Shown in pieces: positions 21,601 through 31,221 of a stretch of DNA of 64,000 bases. The stretch is from the NCBI GenBank assembly GCA_963576735.1, contig OY755171.1, positions 14,074,001 to 14,138,000 of the forward strand, written 5' to 3'. Both the position numbers and the translations under genes were made by a program. The stretch comes from Bedellia somnulentella (lineage: Eukaryota; Arthropoda; Insecta; Lepidoptera; Bedelliidae). How positions within the stretch are numbered: the first letter of the stretch is position 1; each line of letters starts with the position of its first letter. The notes below the pieces were generated by a model, which saw only the letters and a list, made by a program, of their open reading frames with translations, did not search any database and was not told the DNA's origin.

Positions 21601-23549
21601 ATTCATTTATGTCAATGGATGAACGACGATGGCAGTGAGAGTGAAGTGACTTGACAACCATTTTTATTTTATAAAAATATAAATTATAAAGTGTTAGTAT
21701 TAGTTTAACTATAATTCTGTGCTTAAATTACTGCGCATTGATTTTTACTGTGAATGTCTGTATAGTTTCCATTGAAAATTTTCACGCGCCTTCGATTTAT
21801 TGTAGTTTTTGAGGAAAAAATGTGTGAAATGATAAAATAATTGTACATTCCGAGCATAATTTGAGTTTTGTTGGCTTATTATAAGTAGTTATAGTTGTTT
21901 GAGGAGTTTAAATTTAAGTGCCAGCATAACGCAAAGGATTATTTCTCTTAGAGGAAATAGATTAGAATGTTGATCTTTATGCATAATAAAATATTAACGA
22001 AATGGTGCCACCATTATTACAATTTGGAGATCCTTGAAGTTGAAAAAAAACCCTCGCTTTCCAAATAATATTTGATATGTGAATATTATAAAGGTATTAA
22101 AAAATATATATAATTTATATGTTGTTGAATTCCTTTTTGCATACTATTTTTCTGTTAAAACTTTTTCCTTTTTTTTTTCTTTTCTTAATGAAAACTTTAT
22201 ATTTAGTAATATCCCTCTCCAATCAGGGACCATTCAAACTTTTTTTAGTTAGCACAAAAAAAATTAAGTCAGATTTTAAAAAACATGATAGGTGACATCG
22301 TACGGAACCCTCTTCACGTGAATTCAACTCGCACTTATCCCCTTTTTTTAGAAATAATAAGATAACCTCAAATATTTTCATTCTCATGGCTGCCTAATGG
22401 TTGACAATATAAAGCCTTAAGACGTGTGGCAAACTTATATACGAGCTTTTACGGGCTTTAAGCTCTGCGTAGGTATAGAAAAAGATAGTTAGAGGGCTTT
22501 TCGTGTTACTTGGAGGGGTTCGAACCCACGACCTTTGGGTATACGCCCCCGTCGCTCTGCCAACTGAGCTACAGTGTCAGTTGGCTTCCAGCGCGAAATT
22601 TCTCTATCCTTTGTTTCTTTTTTACACGTTCAAGTAGTGTTTGCGTTTCCTACCTCCGAATTTGTAACTAATTCGGACGGCCACTTGTCTACCTTTTCAG
22701 ATAGAATGCAAATGTTGGAAACGCCTAACTATCACATAATTTAATGTTTTTTGACATGAATTCCTCATGTGGGGATTATTACTCATAAATAAAAGATGTT
22801 ATTAAAGGAAAGAAAAAAAATATTTCTTTCCTTTAATAACATCTTCGGAACGATTAACTAGAAGTTAAACAATGGATTTCTTAGTAGATTACTATAGTTT
22901 CATAATGTTGTTTAAATTGTAAAAATTTAATACTTGTTATTTTATTATTAAACAAAACTTAGATTTTAATTACCTCAGGAATCGATGTTACTCTTGAAAA
23001 ACATGTTATACACGAATCCCTGGCTGTTGTATTCGTAGGTTGTGCTGTACTGCAAACTATATTGAGTAACCTTTGAAGTTGCGCCCTATAAAATATTTTT
23101 TTAATTATTAACACATCATTTATTTCGAAAGATCCTATCACGACATTACTTACGCATTTCTGGGGCAAAAAGATGTTAGCTTTTGTTGTTTCCATTGTAA
23201 AAACTTATTTTTCAAGTCGGATAAGTCAAAAATTCCATTTCCTAAGGCTGCGGCCTGAAAAGGGATTCAGGTTAGTGTCCGAATTAAATTTACAAATTAA
23301 AAACAACAGCTTAATGTCACATAGTCAAGTCAGAGTCTAACCTCGGTCATGTTATGAAAATTAAAGTCCTTCCATTGCAAAACCTGTTTCTTGAGATGAT
23401 CTAAATCGATAAAAGACCTGGTACTGTGTACCTGTAGAATGTTTTTAAAGTACATTAATTTTATATTAATATACACTCATATTTACATAACCCTAACTGT
23501 AACTTACCGTGATCATAGTAAGAAAAAATAATGTGTTGAGTTTTTCCAT
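18691..23549 (-). CDS. Secreted cysteine-containing protein, unknown function
   Basis: Seven exons on the minus strand: 23549-23508, 23431-23342, 23254-23154, 23085-22974, 20603-20517, 20176-20087 (or to 20042) and 19002-18691 (stop). Phases agree throughout; only the donor of exon 6 is uncertain (GTGAAT at 20086 or GTACTC at 20041). The product is about 277-292 aa. It starts MEKLNTLFFLTMITVHSTRS, a good signal peptide, so it is probably secreted. Exons 2 and 3 both contain an L-K-(x)n-LQWK pattern (DLDHLKKQVLQWKD, LSDLKNKFLQWKQ), suggesting an internal repeat. Later exons carry spaced cysteines (SCITC, SVCAQQ...ATC, GCYMGYCDFVRC, QC...SC, ARC, final TNTC). I recognise no family. Introns hold SINE-A copies and trl sequence. 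Rc AATAAA at about 18629-18634 could be its poly(A) signal. Confidence 0.72.
19035..19264 (+). mobile_element. SINE-A copy, intronic
   Basis: Starts GATGTGTAGTATCGGCTTAG and ends with TATAGCCTTGATTATATGTA; diverged. It lies in the last intron of the secreted-protein gene, antisense to it. Confidence 0.78.
20683..20920 (+). mobile_element. SINE-A copy, intronic
   Basis: GCTGTGTAGTGTCGGCTTAG head, GATTTATAGCCGTGAGTATG tail; in intron 4 of the secreted-protein gene. Confidence 0.85.
21105..21152. repeat. trl-family fragment
   Basis: ATAAATAAAAGATGTTATTA, AAGGAAAGAAAAATTTCGAC and ACTGGCGAG; the repeat is cut off at the start of the tRNA-like part. Confidence 0.75.
21226..21560. repeat. Degenerate ACGGC/GGCCGTAAAA minisatellite
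   Basis: Irregular units of about 40-60 bp around a core like AACGGCCGTAAAAAAGCATT, recurring as AATGGCCGTAAAAGAGCATT, AAAGGCCGCAAAAAAGCACT, GCCAACGGCATTAGAAAAG and GGCCAACGGCATGAAA. Starts with three short TACGGCT repeats. No coding potential. Confidence 0.6.
21561..22505. other. Intron sequence without recognised content
   Basis: AT-rich part of intron 4 of the secreted-protein gene. I see no exon or known repeat. Confidence 0.4.
22506..22852 (-). repeat. trl solo copy with inverted end
   Basis: One trl unit on the minus strand. The tRNA-like part is 22506-22578, damaged in one acceptor arm (GTTACTTGGAGG on the plus strand). The rest of the unit follows. At 22795-22852 ATGTTATTAAAGGAAAGAAA is followed by its inverted copy TTTCTTTCCTTTAATAACAT, a foldback end. 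Confidence 0.82.
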
Positions 23550-23963
23550 AATAAATCAGTTTAATAAATTAAAACATGTGTGGACAACTTCACAAACGGT
23601 CGTCCACTAAATACATTTTGAGAGAAATGCCGCGTGAAAATCACGCACGATTTTAATATAGCAATTACTATGTTACTATTGTCATACTTTCGAACAATTT
23701 CGCTTCCGTTTATCACAAATTATTGTGCACTAAATAATCGTGCTTTGTCATTGTGACAGTGGGGGTGTATTCTCTATCAATTGTATATTTTTATAAGGAT
23801 TGCAGTTTATCTTACCAATTTAAAGTCACAAATCGAATTGGTGAGTTATCCCGTGCAATCGTGCAATATATCGACACGACTCACGAAGAATCAATAACGA
23901 CGTTATAGAATCTCTGGAAAATCTACCAATAAACACGAATCATCTGCAAAAAATATCAACTCA

Positions 23964-24397
23964 AACGTTTACGCCGTATAGCCCCAGAAGGGGATGGCGG
24001 AGGTACTAATACTTCTAAACGTCACGTGAAATTGTCACCTGTAGCTCTACCATGAGCTGCTATAGTAAACTATATTTCGTTTACAATAGCCGATATCGAG
24101 TAAACGTGCTTCGGATAGTTTACTGTTGTTCAGAGTACCCATGTTTTGCTTGGATAGTGTACCTACTCAGGTTATAGGGGGTAGGCCTATCGCCGTTTTG
24201 TATGCATACACTGTCATATTACAAAGTAAAACTTAGCCATGTGGGTTTCCTCACGATTTTTGCCTCACCGTTGACAATCATGGAAAACTAACCACTCATA
24301 TGACTTTAGAAAAGACAAATTGGTGTAAGCTCGACCCAGGATTTGAACCCTCATCGCCAGCATGATAAGCGGTGTTCTGCCCACTTATCACGGTTGC
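23964..24397 (-). mobile_element. SINE-B copy with internal insertion
   Basis: Minus orientation. Left end AACGTTTACGCCG, then GAGGTACTAATACTTCTAAA; right end is the tRNA-like head (CCAGGATTTGAACCC, CCCACTTATCACGGTTGC). About 85 bp of foreign sequence at roughly 24047-24130 interrupts the CCTG-GTTCAGAGTACCC stretch. Confidence 0.8.
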
Positions 24398-24747
24398 ACA
24401 AATAATTTCATCATATTTCTTTCTTTCTTTTTACTTTTCGGGGGTAGATTCATATCGATCGACATTGCATTTGTGCTCTCTCATATTTTTTAATTTATAA
24501 TACGCATAAAAACCAGTACTAAAACCTTTATAGTGTTAGTAATTAAAAACGTAATTCATCCATACAAGTACAAGTTTAATCCTTGGAATATATTAAGCGA
24601 TAATAAAAGTGATAGCCAAGTGATAGTAACCGAGAAAACCAGCTAAGTGCTTTTATGAATTTTGTTTTTTTTTTATTATTTCAATAAAATTGCATAATCG
24701 GTGCTAAAAACATCACAACACGTTTGAGTTAATTGATAGCTACTACT
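24398..24747. other. Spacer
   Basis: AT-rich, no recognised gene or repeat, up to the TSD of the hAT element at 24748. Confidence 0.4.
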
Positions 24748-25061
24748 AAGTAGGTCAGGGCCGCGCCGCTCTTGTGTGCGAAGTGTGCGGCGCACACAGG
24801 CGCCAGGACTATAGGGGCGCCGCGCCCGCGCCACCTAAATTATTTTTGTTACCTTAAAGATTTTTTTCATATAAGTAAGTAGGTAAAATAGGCCCAACAT
24901 AGGCCTTGTAAACAACAAAACATCTATTACGCTTATTGAACAAGTCTCTCAATATTCAATGTTTATTATTATTCACGTTTATGGTTTCATTTTACGCTTA
25001 GTGTTTTAGTTTACATTACTTACGAGCTCTTGAGTCTTGAACAACTTACAAAAAGAAATTA

Positions 25062-25316
25062 AATCCCACCAAAAACGTTTTCTCTCGACTCGCACTGTCA
25101 AAAAGTTATCAGATCTCGTGTAGAGCCAAGCTTCTAACACTACCTAACCTATCCTTAACTCTACAAGGCCTAATTTCGCAAACTCTACACCTTGTAGAGT
25201 TAGGGCGTGTAGTGTTAGAAGCTTGGCTCTACACGAGATCTGATAACTTTTTGACAGTGCGAGTCATATGGGCTCTTCATGGCAACATTTTACATGAAAA
25301 TGTTTTTGGTGGGATG
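25062..25316. mobile_element. Large palindromic MITE
   Basis: Outer arms ATCCCACCAAAAACGTTTT and AAAATGTTTTTGGTGGGAT; inner arms of about 57 bp, from GACTCGCACTGTCAAAAAGT (25087) to its near-perfect complement ending at about 25265. A short central loop of about 65 bp holds CTCTACAAGG and its complement. No coding content. Confidence 0.85.
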
Positions 25317-25603
25317 TACTTTTTACCAAATACTTACACCTTATTTAGTTAAAGCTGTTATTTAAATATTACAAATTAATATCGGACATAATTTACAATT
25401 AAAAATATTCATTAAAAATCTAAATTCGTTAAATAAGCTGCCAAGTGCGAGTCGACTCACGCACGAAGGGTTCCGCTCTATCATCTATAATAGAAAATTA
25501 CGTTTTTGTATGGGAGCCCCCCTTTAATACTTACTTTACTGTTATTTAATTATTTGTTTTGAAAGTTGATATACAAGTAAATATTATGTGAAAACTTTAA
25601 GCG

Positions 25604-25605
<2 letters not shown>

Positions 25606-25651
<46 letters not shown>
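25606..25651. repeat. (AC)n microsatellite
   Basis: About 23 AC dinucleotides within the hAT element. Confidence 0.95.
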
Positions 25652-25653
<2 letters not shown>

Positions 25654-26135
25654 AAAACACCTTTATTGTATGCAATAAATTAATAATATTTTTTTCCACT
25701 TTTTATTATTTTTTATTATAGCGCCAACAGAAATAAATCAGTTGTGAAAATTCCAGCATTAATTGAGCAAAAAATACGAAAATAACACGTTTATTGTATG
25801 GGGACCCTACTTTATAATTATTTTTAAAATTTTTAGTATTTGTTGTTATAACCGCTGCAGAAATACGAGTACATCATTTGTAAAAAATTCAAATCTTTAG
25901 CTATCACGGTTTATGAGATATAGCCTGGAGACAGACAGACAGACAAAAAGCAAAGTCTTAGCAATAGTGTCCTGTTTTACCTTTCGGTAGGGAACCCTAA
26001 AAAGAAGCGCTTCAGAGGTTCCGCACACAGGCGCTGCCTGGGGTCGGCGCGGCCCTGAAGTAGGTACTTAGTATGAGACATCTGCAACTATTACCAAACT
26101 TACTGCAAACTTAATACTAAAATAATGGTTCGACT

Positions 26136-26625
26136 TATTTCATCATTCTCCTGCCCTTATCGCACTAGGTGGGTTCGGCACAACATGTGTTTCTCTTCCA
26201 TTCGTCACTGTCATACGCCATTTCGGAGCTTACACCTTTTATTCCCATATCATCGTTCACACAGTTCATCCACACTTTCTTTGGTCTTCCTCTTCCCTTG
26301 TATCCATCTACACTCATATTCATCACTTTTTTAGTCACATGCATTTCATCCCTTCTCATTACATGACCATACCACCGTGACCTATTACTTCTAATCTTTT
26401 CTGTCACTGGAGCCACTTTCACACTTCCTCTTATAAACTCGTTTCTAATCTTATCCATTCTTGTCACACCACACATCCATCTCAACATCCTCATTTCTGC
26501 TACGTGCATTTTGCTTTAATCCGTCTTTTTCATTGCCCAACATTCACTTCCATACATCATGACAGGTCTTATCACGGACTTGTAGATTTTCCCTTTTAAT
26601 GTCAGGGGCATCCTTCTGTCGCATC
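26136..26625 (-). mobile_element. Second RTE family, 5'-truncated, 15-bp TSD
   Basis: Minus-strand C-terminal part of an RTE-like protein: YGSECWAMKK, MRMLRWMCGVTRMDKIRN, RWYGHVMRRDE, GRGRPKKVWMNC and the end NTCCAEPT. The family differs from that of 5885-7690. One stop after MKKTD (about 26518) breaks the frame. The TSD AATAATGGTTCGACT lies at 26121-26135 and 26626-26640. Confidence 0.9.
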
Positions 26626-26640
26626 AATAATGGTTCGACT

Positions 26641-27658
26641 CCCATACTTTTTTCTTATTTTTGTGTTCTTATTATACCTGAATGTATATCCTGTGTGTAT
26701 ATAGGGCTTAAGTGTATTTTGTAATTGAGCCAGATATATTTCGTTAATTTGTACTAGATAGCCAAGATAGTTGGGCAGTTCCGCCGAATGTTGTACATTT
26801 ATTTAAAAGTAAGGAAAAATATAAATTGTTCAGAAATTCAAATTTTTTAATGTAGATAGTTCATAAATATATTTGATCTTAACTGGATTGTATTAGTTTT
26901 TGATTTATTTGTTATTTACCTTCAATAAATTATTATTTTTGTGTAACGGGCGAAAACCTGACGGTCATACCGTTACTAAAAATCTTAATGTAATTCAGTA
27001 ATAAAACTCAGTTCAACTTTAAATACTTGTTTAATTTATAAAGATAGATGTTACAAACATATTACAGAATATAAGTTCACCGTGGCAATAATAACTCAAT
27101 AAATATACCACACGAAACAATTTATGTTACGTTTTCTGTAAAATCTTGTTAAACATTTACATTTTAATACTGAAATTTGTTCTTTTTGGGATGTAATCAC
27201 AGTTCACAAGGTAGCATTTATTACAAAGAAGATATGAAACATAAATTTAGACGCTTAGGTATTAAAAAATAAAAATAATAATATATATCTATCGAAAACA
27301 TAGCGGGACAATTACTGACCCTGACAATTACGTAACAGGCTGACAAGTTTAAGTTGAGATCACACTGAGATAATAGTTTGTACTCTGGTAAGTAACAACC
27401 GTAAATTCTTTAAACTTAATAATATATAAACAAGTTATACTTTTTTAAATAACTAGTCTACTATCACAGGTAAATGTTTTTTATTTATAGTGAACTTCAA
27501 TTCTCTTTGGACTAATGCGGTAATATTTTTTACGTGAGAAAAACAAATATCAAAGAACTAAATTCAAAGTGATATGATAATAGGTTTATGATTAATACAT
27601 TATTGTAAAAACCTAATATAATAAAAAGCTAATAATGAATCGAGGATAACAAATGAGA
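26641..27658. other. Spacer without recognised content
   Basis: AT-rich, no supported exon or known repeat; could include 3' UTR of the minus-strand exon at 27659-27825. Confidence 0.35.
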
Positions 27659-27825
27659 TCATTCATCACTATAATCAGCACCAAGACAAACATTACAAAG
27701 ATAATCAGTTGAGATTTGACCACTGCTACACTCCCAACAGAACCATTGTTTGCACACAATACATTTTGAGATCTGGTTAAGTATCAAAGGTGCTTTGCAT
27801 TTTTCACCGAAAATTATCAACCATA
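27659..27825 (-). CDS. Orphan terminal exon with CxxC zinc-binding pattern
   Basis: After a plausible acceptor (TTTTTATGAG) the frame runs 54 codons to TGA: KCKAPLILN, then SKCIVCKQWFCWECSSGQ, TDYLCNVCLGADYSDE-stop. The cysteines fall as C-x2-C, C-x2-C, C-x2-C, typical of a small treble-clef, PHD- or RING-like zinc site. The rest of the gene was not found upstream on the minus strand (28-33 kb, rich in transposons). It may be a host gene end or the cysteine-rich tail of a DNA transposase such as a piggyBac-like one; I cannot decide. Confidence 0.4.
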
Positions 27826-27981
27826 CTCATAAAAACATCGAAATTCCAATTTAGCACCAGTCAATGAGTTTCCGGATCCGAGCCATTGTGCAGCGGATTA
27901 TAAAGAAAATTTTTTGACTGTAAATCTCCGTGCCTCACTCATCAAGAAGAAAAAAATAGCACTTATTATTACAATGTACTT

Positions 27982-28245
27982 TGCCGTGTAGTGACGGCTT
28001 AGAGTTGCCGTGTAGTGTCGGCTCAGAATGTCGCTACATCTTCCTATCCACGGGTGTCGTAAGAAGCGACTAAGGGTATTGGGGCTTTTTTTGGATTTTC
28101 GGGCGATGCGGTTGGAGACCCATCACCAAAAACCTTTATTTTACTATCTTTTCCCCACTCAACTTCCAAAAGTAGCCGAGGAATTTATAATTCCTTGGCT
28201 CTGGCTACCCCTTCTAGGGAATTACAGCCGTGAGTATATGTATTA
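27982..28245 (+). mobile_element. SINE-A copy with duplicated head
   Basis: A 23-bp head fragment (TGCCGTGTAGTGACGGCTTA...) precedes a complete copy starting TTGCCGTGTAGTGTCGGCTC at 28005 and ending ACAGCCGTGAGTATATGTAT. Confidence 0.85.
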
Positions 28246-29343
28246 CAATGTGTGTATGTATCTTCAACTTTAGGCTGTCAGACCGTTACGATTATAAGTC
28301 AGGCTATACGTTATTAACAAAATCGTAACATTCCTGACGTAACGCTATGGGGCCTATGCCTAAACTTTATTCGATTATTTATTTCAATGAGGACCTAAGG
28401 AAATTATTCTTTCAATATCATGAACAAGACAAAATAAAGATTGCCTCACAATAATCTAACGTGTTGCACCCTAAACCATTTTTGTAAAAATGGCGTAACT
28501 TTGTGGACATAAAGAGAGGGAAAAACTAACATTAGATGACCGCCGCTCACAAAGACCCGTCCACCACTGATGTAACAGAATGGTGGACCGAGTTTAGTTA
28601 ATCTGTGATCAAAGTGTTACCGTGCCTAACGAAAAATCCCCGAAATTAGGCGATAATTCGACTAAAACCTAGTAAAATCACCGTAACAGCCTTGACATGT
28701 CAGGATGAGCGCAAAAGCTCGGACAAACTATTTAAATTAATTAAAAATAGAAACAATCTACTATCTATGCATATTTATTAATTTTAAGATAGCGCATATC
28801 TGAATTAGTAAAAATAAATCCCCAAATTATAGGTCGTAGACCATAAATACTGAGCTACAACGTGCTAAATACGAAAAAAAATATTAGGGACAGTATGGAA
28901 ACGAAATTTGGCCCCTTTTGAAAGTGAAATATATATAGTTTTTATAATAAAATCATATTTTTTTATTATTTTGCCTGGTGGGCCAGTAATTAGGCAATAT
29001 ATTTTAATAGGTGTATTAAATAATATTTGTACATCGGATTTACAAAATAATAATAAACTTCAGGACATCTTGAAAACGTCAATGTACAACTTTCGCCGGA
29101 ACTGCCCAGTTAGAAAATTAATAGAAGATAATCAATAGTCCCTTATTAAATGCATATGAAGTATAAGTTCGCTTGTGGGGATCATTGAAATATATTATGT
29201 GTATCTTAGTCATTACTGCGCTACAGTAATTTTTAGGCACCTTGTAATCCATCACTTATATTTCCAATATATTCTATAAATTGCTGTTACTTTTTAATTA
29301 ATTAACTAGCATCTATACCGTATCATTATTGTTCATAACATAA
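28246..29343. other. Spacer
   Basis: AT-rich; no supported gene. The open frame near 28908 has low-complexity hydrophobic content and no homology I recognise. Confidence 0.35.
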
Positions 29344-29580
29344 CATATACTCACGGCTATAAATCCCATGAAGGGGTAGCCAGAGCTAGGGAATTAAAAA
29401 TTCCTCAGCCACTTTTGGAAGTTGCGTGGGGAAAAGATGGTGAAATAAAGATTTTTGGTGATGGGTCTCCAACCGCATTGCCCAAAAATCCCTTAAAAGC
29501 CCCAATACCGTTAGTCGCCTATTACGTACACCCACCGGAAGAAATGGGGTAGTGCTATTCTAAGCCGGCACTACACAGCA
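29344..29580 (-). mobile_element. SINE-A copy
   Basis: Minus orientation, complete: ACATATACTCACGGCTATAA to GCCGGCACTACACAGCA. Confidence 0.9.
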
Positions 29581-29594
29581 AACTTGTTCGTGAA

Positions 29595-29787
29595 CATATA
29601 TATACTCACGGCTTCAAATCCCTAGAAAGGGTAGCCAGAGCTTCAGAATAGCTTACTCGGCCACTTTTGGAAGTTGAGTGGGGAAAAGATTATAAGATAA
29701 AAGTTGTTGAAAAATCACTGAGTTGCCACTCACGAATACCCACGGGAAGAAATGGGGTAGTTGTATTCTAAGCCGATACTACCCAGT
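29595..29787 (-). mobile_element. SINE-A copy, internally deleted
   Basis: Minus orientation, ATATATACTCACGGCTTCAA to AAGCCGATACTACCCAG, missing part of the middle. Lies head-to-tail after the preceding copy. Confidence 0.82.
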
Positions 29788-29811
29788 TATTTCATAATTA
29801 AGCTTTGTTTT

Positions 29812-30147
29812 GAATGAAAACTTCATGTGGGGATTATTATTATTTATGTATACCGTCGGTCGGAGTCAGGGACTCAGGTTCAAGAACCGACAGACGATAC
29901 GAGTCGTATCGAGCAGCACCGCTTTCTACATTTGTGCTCAAATTATAATAATTATTATAGATTATTATTACTATTTTGTAATGCCAATTCGGTAATTCGG
30001 CAATAGATGACGCTAACTATCACTAGTAAAGGTGTAAAGAAACAAGCAAATACAAATTTTCGCGAATGGGTCACTTATACCATAGCTCAGTAGGCAGAGC
30101 GACGGGGGCGTATACCCGGATGTCGTGGTTTTGAGTCCCGCTGGTGT
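29812..30147 (+). repeat. trl-family pieces incl. tRNA-like core
   Basis: 29812-29842 carries the outer-end motif AAAACTTCATGTGGGGATTA. 30073-30147 is a plus-strand tRNA-like copy (CATAGCTCAGTAGGCAGAGC, GACGGGGGCGTATACCC) with a decayed T arm (GTGGTTTTGAGTCCC for GCGGGTTCGAACCCC). The two parts are separated by about 230 bp of other sequence. Confidence 0.65.
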
Positions 30148-30744
30148 CGAAAATTTTTATTTGCTTACCTGATTACATAGTTATTTGTTTATGAATTAAT
30201 TTAGTATGAAAAGTTTTATAAAGTGATGTTGATTACAAAACCATTTCGAGATATTATGGTCGTAGTAGTTATCTGTTATGGTCTGTGGTCGTAGTAGTGG
30301 ATTGGGGAGTCTAGTAACCAGGGCCGTAAACCCATTTATAAAAAAAATTGATTGTGGAGATCAGGGATCCTGTAAACGTATCTACGTCAGATTTCTTTGA
30401 AGTGAACCCTGATTGTCATGGGCTCGTGGGTTCAAAGACTCTGTGGAGATCATAGCTTTTTATAATCCAAGGTGCCCTGAACTCTTGCGCATCAATCTAT
30501 TCTCTATCACCTAGAGGAGGGTGTATCAGGCCCTTTTTGGTTTTTGGGAACGCAACTCTACCGTACAAGAGTACTTAACGTACACATAGTTTGTAATAGT
30601 GTAACTTTCTGTCGTAGTGAAAATTAACTAGGAGCACAAACTATCGGTAGAAACGTGAGTGGATTCAGACAGTCCATCAAGTTATTATGTACTCTTTGGT
30701 CCTCTCGCTGTCACCCTCGGACTGGCTCAAAAGGTTGAGAAACT
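30148..30744. other. Spacer
   Basis: No supported gene or known repeat. Confidence 0.35.
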
Positions 30745-31221
30745 AAAGCGCCCAGTACACAATGGCCGACGATGGCCCACTGCACGCCATCGCCACTGTG
30801 TACAGGGGGCAATGGTGCATGATGGCGGACAGTTGCCGATCGTGGCGCGCAATGGCGAAGTTGTCGGTTTTTCGGGCCAACTTCAAAGGAATCGTGGCGT
30901 AGCGTGGCCGGTGGTGTTTCCACAGTGGGCCATTGTTTAGTTCGTCACCGGTCGTTCATAGATACTTACACTTTTTTGGAATATTTTATTGCAAAATGTA
31001 TTTATAATCACTATATGACGTAAAAATAACATAAATAGCGCCATAAATAAAATAAATTACATACATAATAATAAATAAATAGCTGCAACCATAATTACTT
31101 CGACGTCTGTCTCAAGTGGATTGCTAGGCAGTAATGAGCAATGGGCCATTGTGTGATCGTGGCCTACAATTGTGCATTGCGGATCGTGGCCCATCACTGG
31201 TCATTGTGTACTGGCCGCTTT
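30745..31221. mobile_element. GC-rich foldback MITE with CAATGGCC repeats
   Basis: The ends are inverted copies of each other over about 20 bp (AAAGCGCCCAGTACACAATG at the left; AAAGCGGCCAGTACACAATG reading inward from the right). Next to both ends are many short repeats of the type ACAATGGCC, GATGGCCCA and GTGGCC in both orientations. No coding content; no clear TSD seen. Confidence 0.7.

Larger units (their letters stand above)
24756..26057. mobile_element. Non-autonomous hAT element, 8-bp TSD
   Basis: AAGTAGGT is duplicated at 24748-24755 and 26058-26065. Ends are inverted: CAGGGCCGCGCCG at the left and the same reading inward from the right, followed by GC-rich subterminal sequence with CACACAGGCGC in both ends. 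No transposase. It contains a large palindromic MITE (25062-25316), an (AC)n run, and a dispersed block from CAAGTGCGAGTCGACTCACG (25442) to AGGGAACCCTAAAAA (about 26003). Confidence 0.92.
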
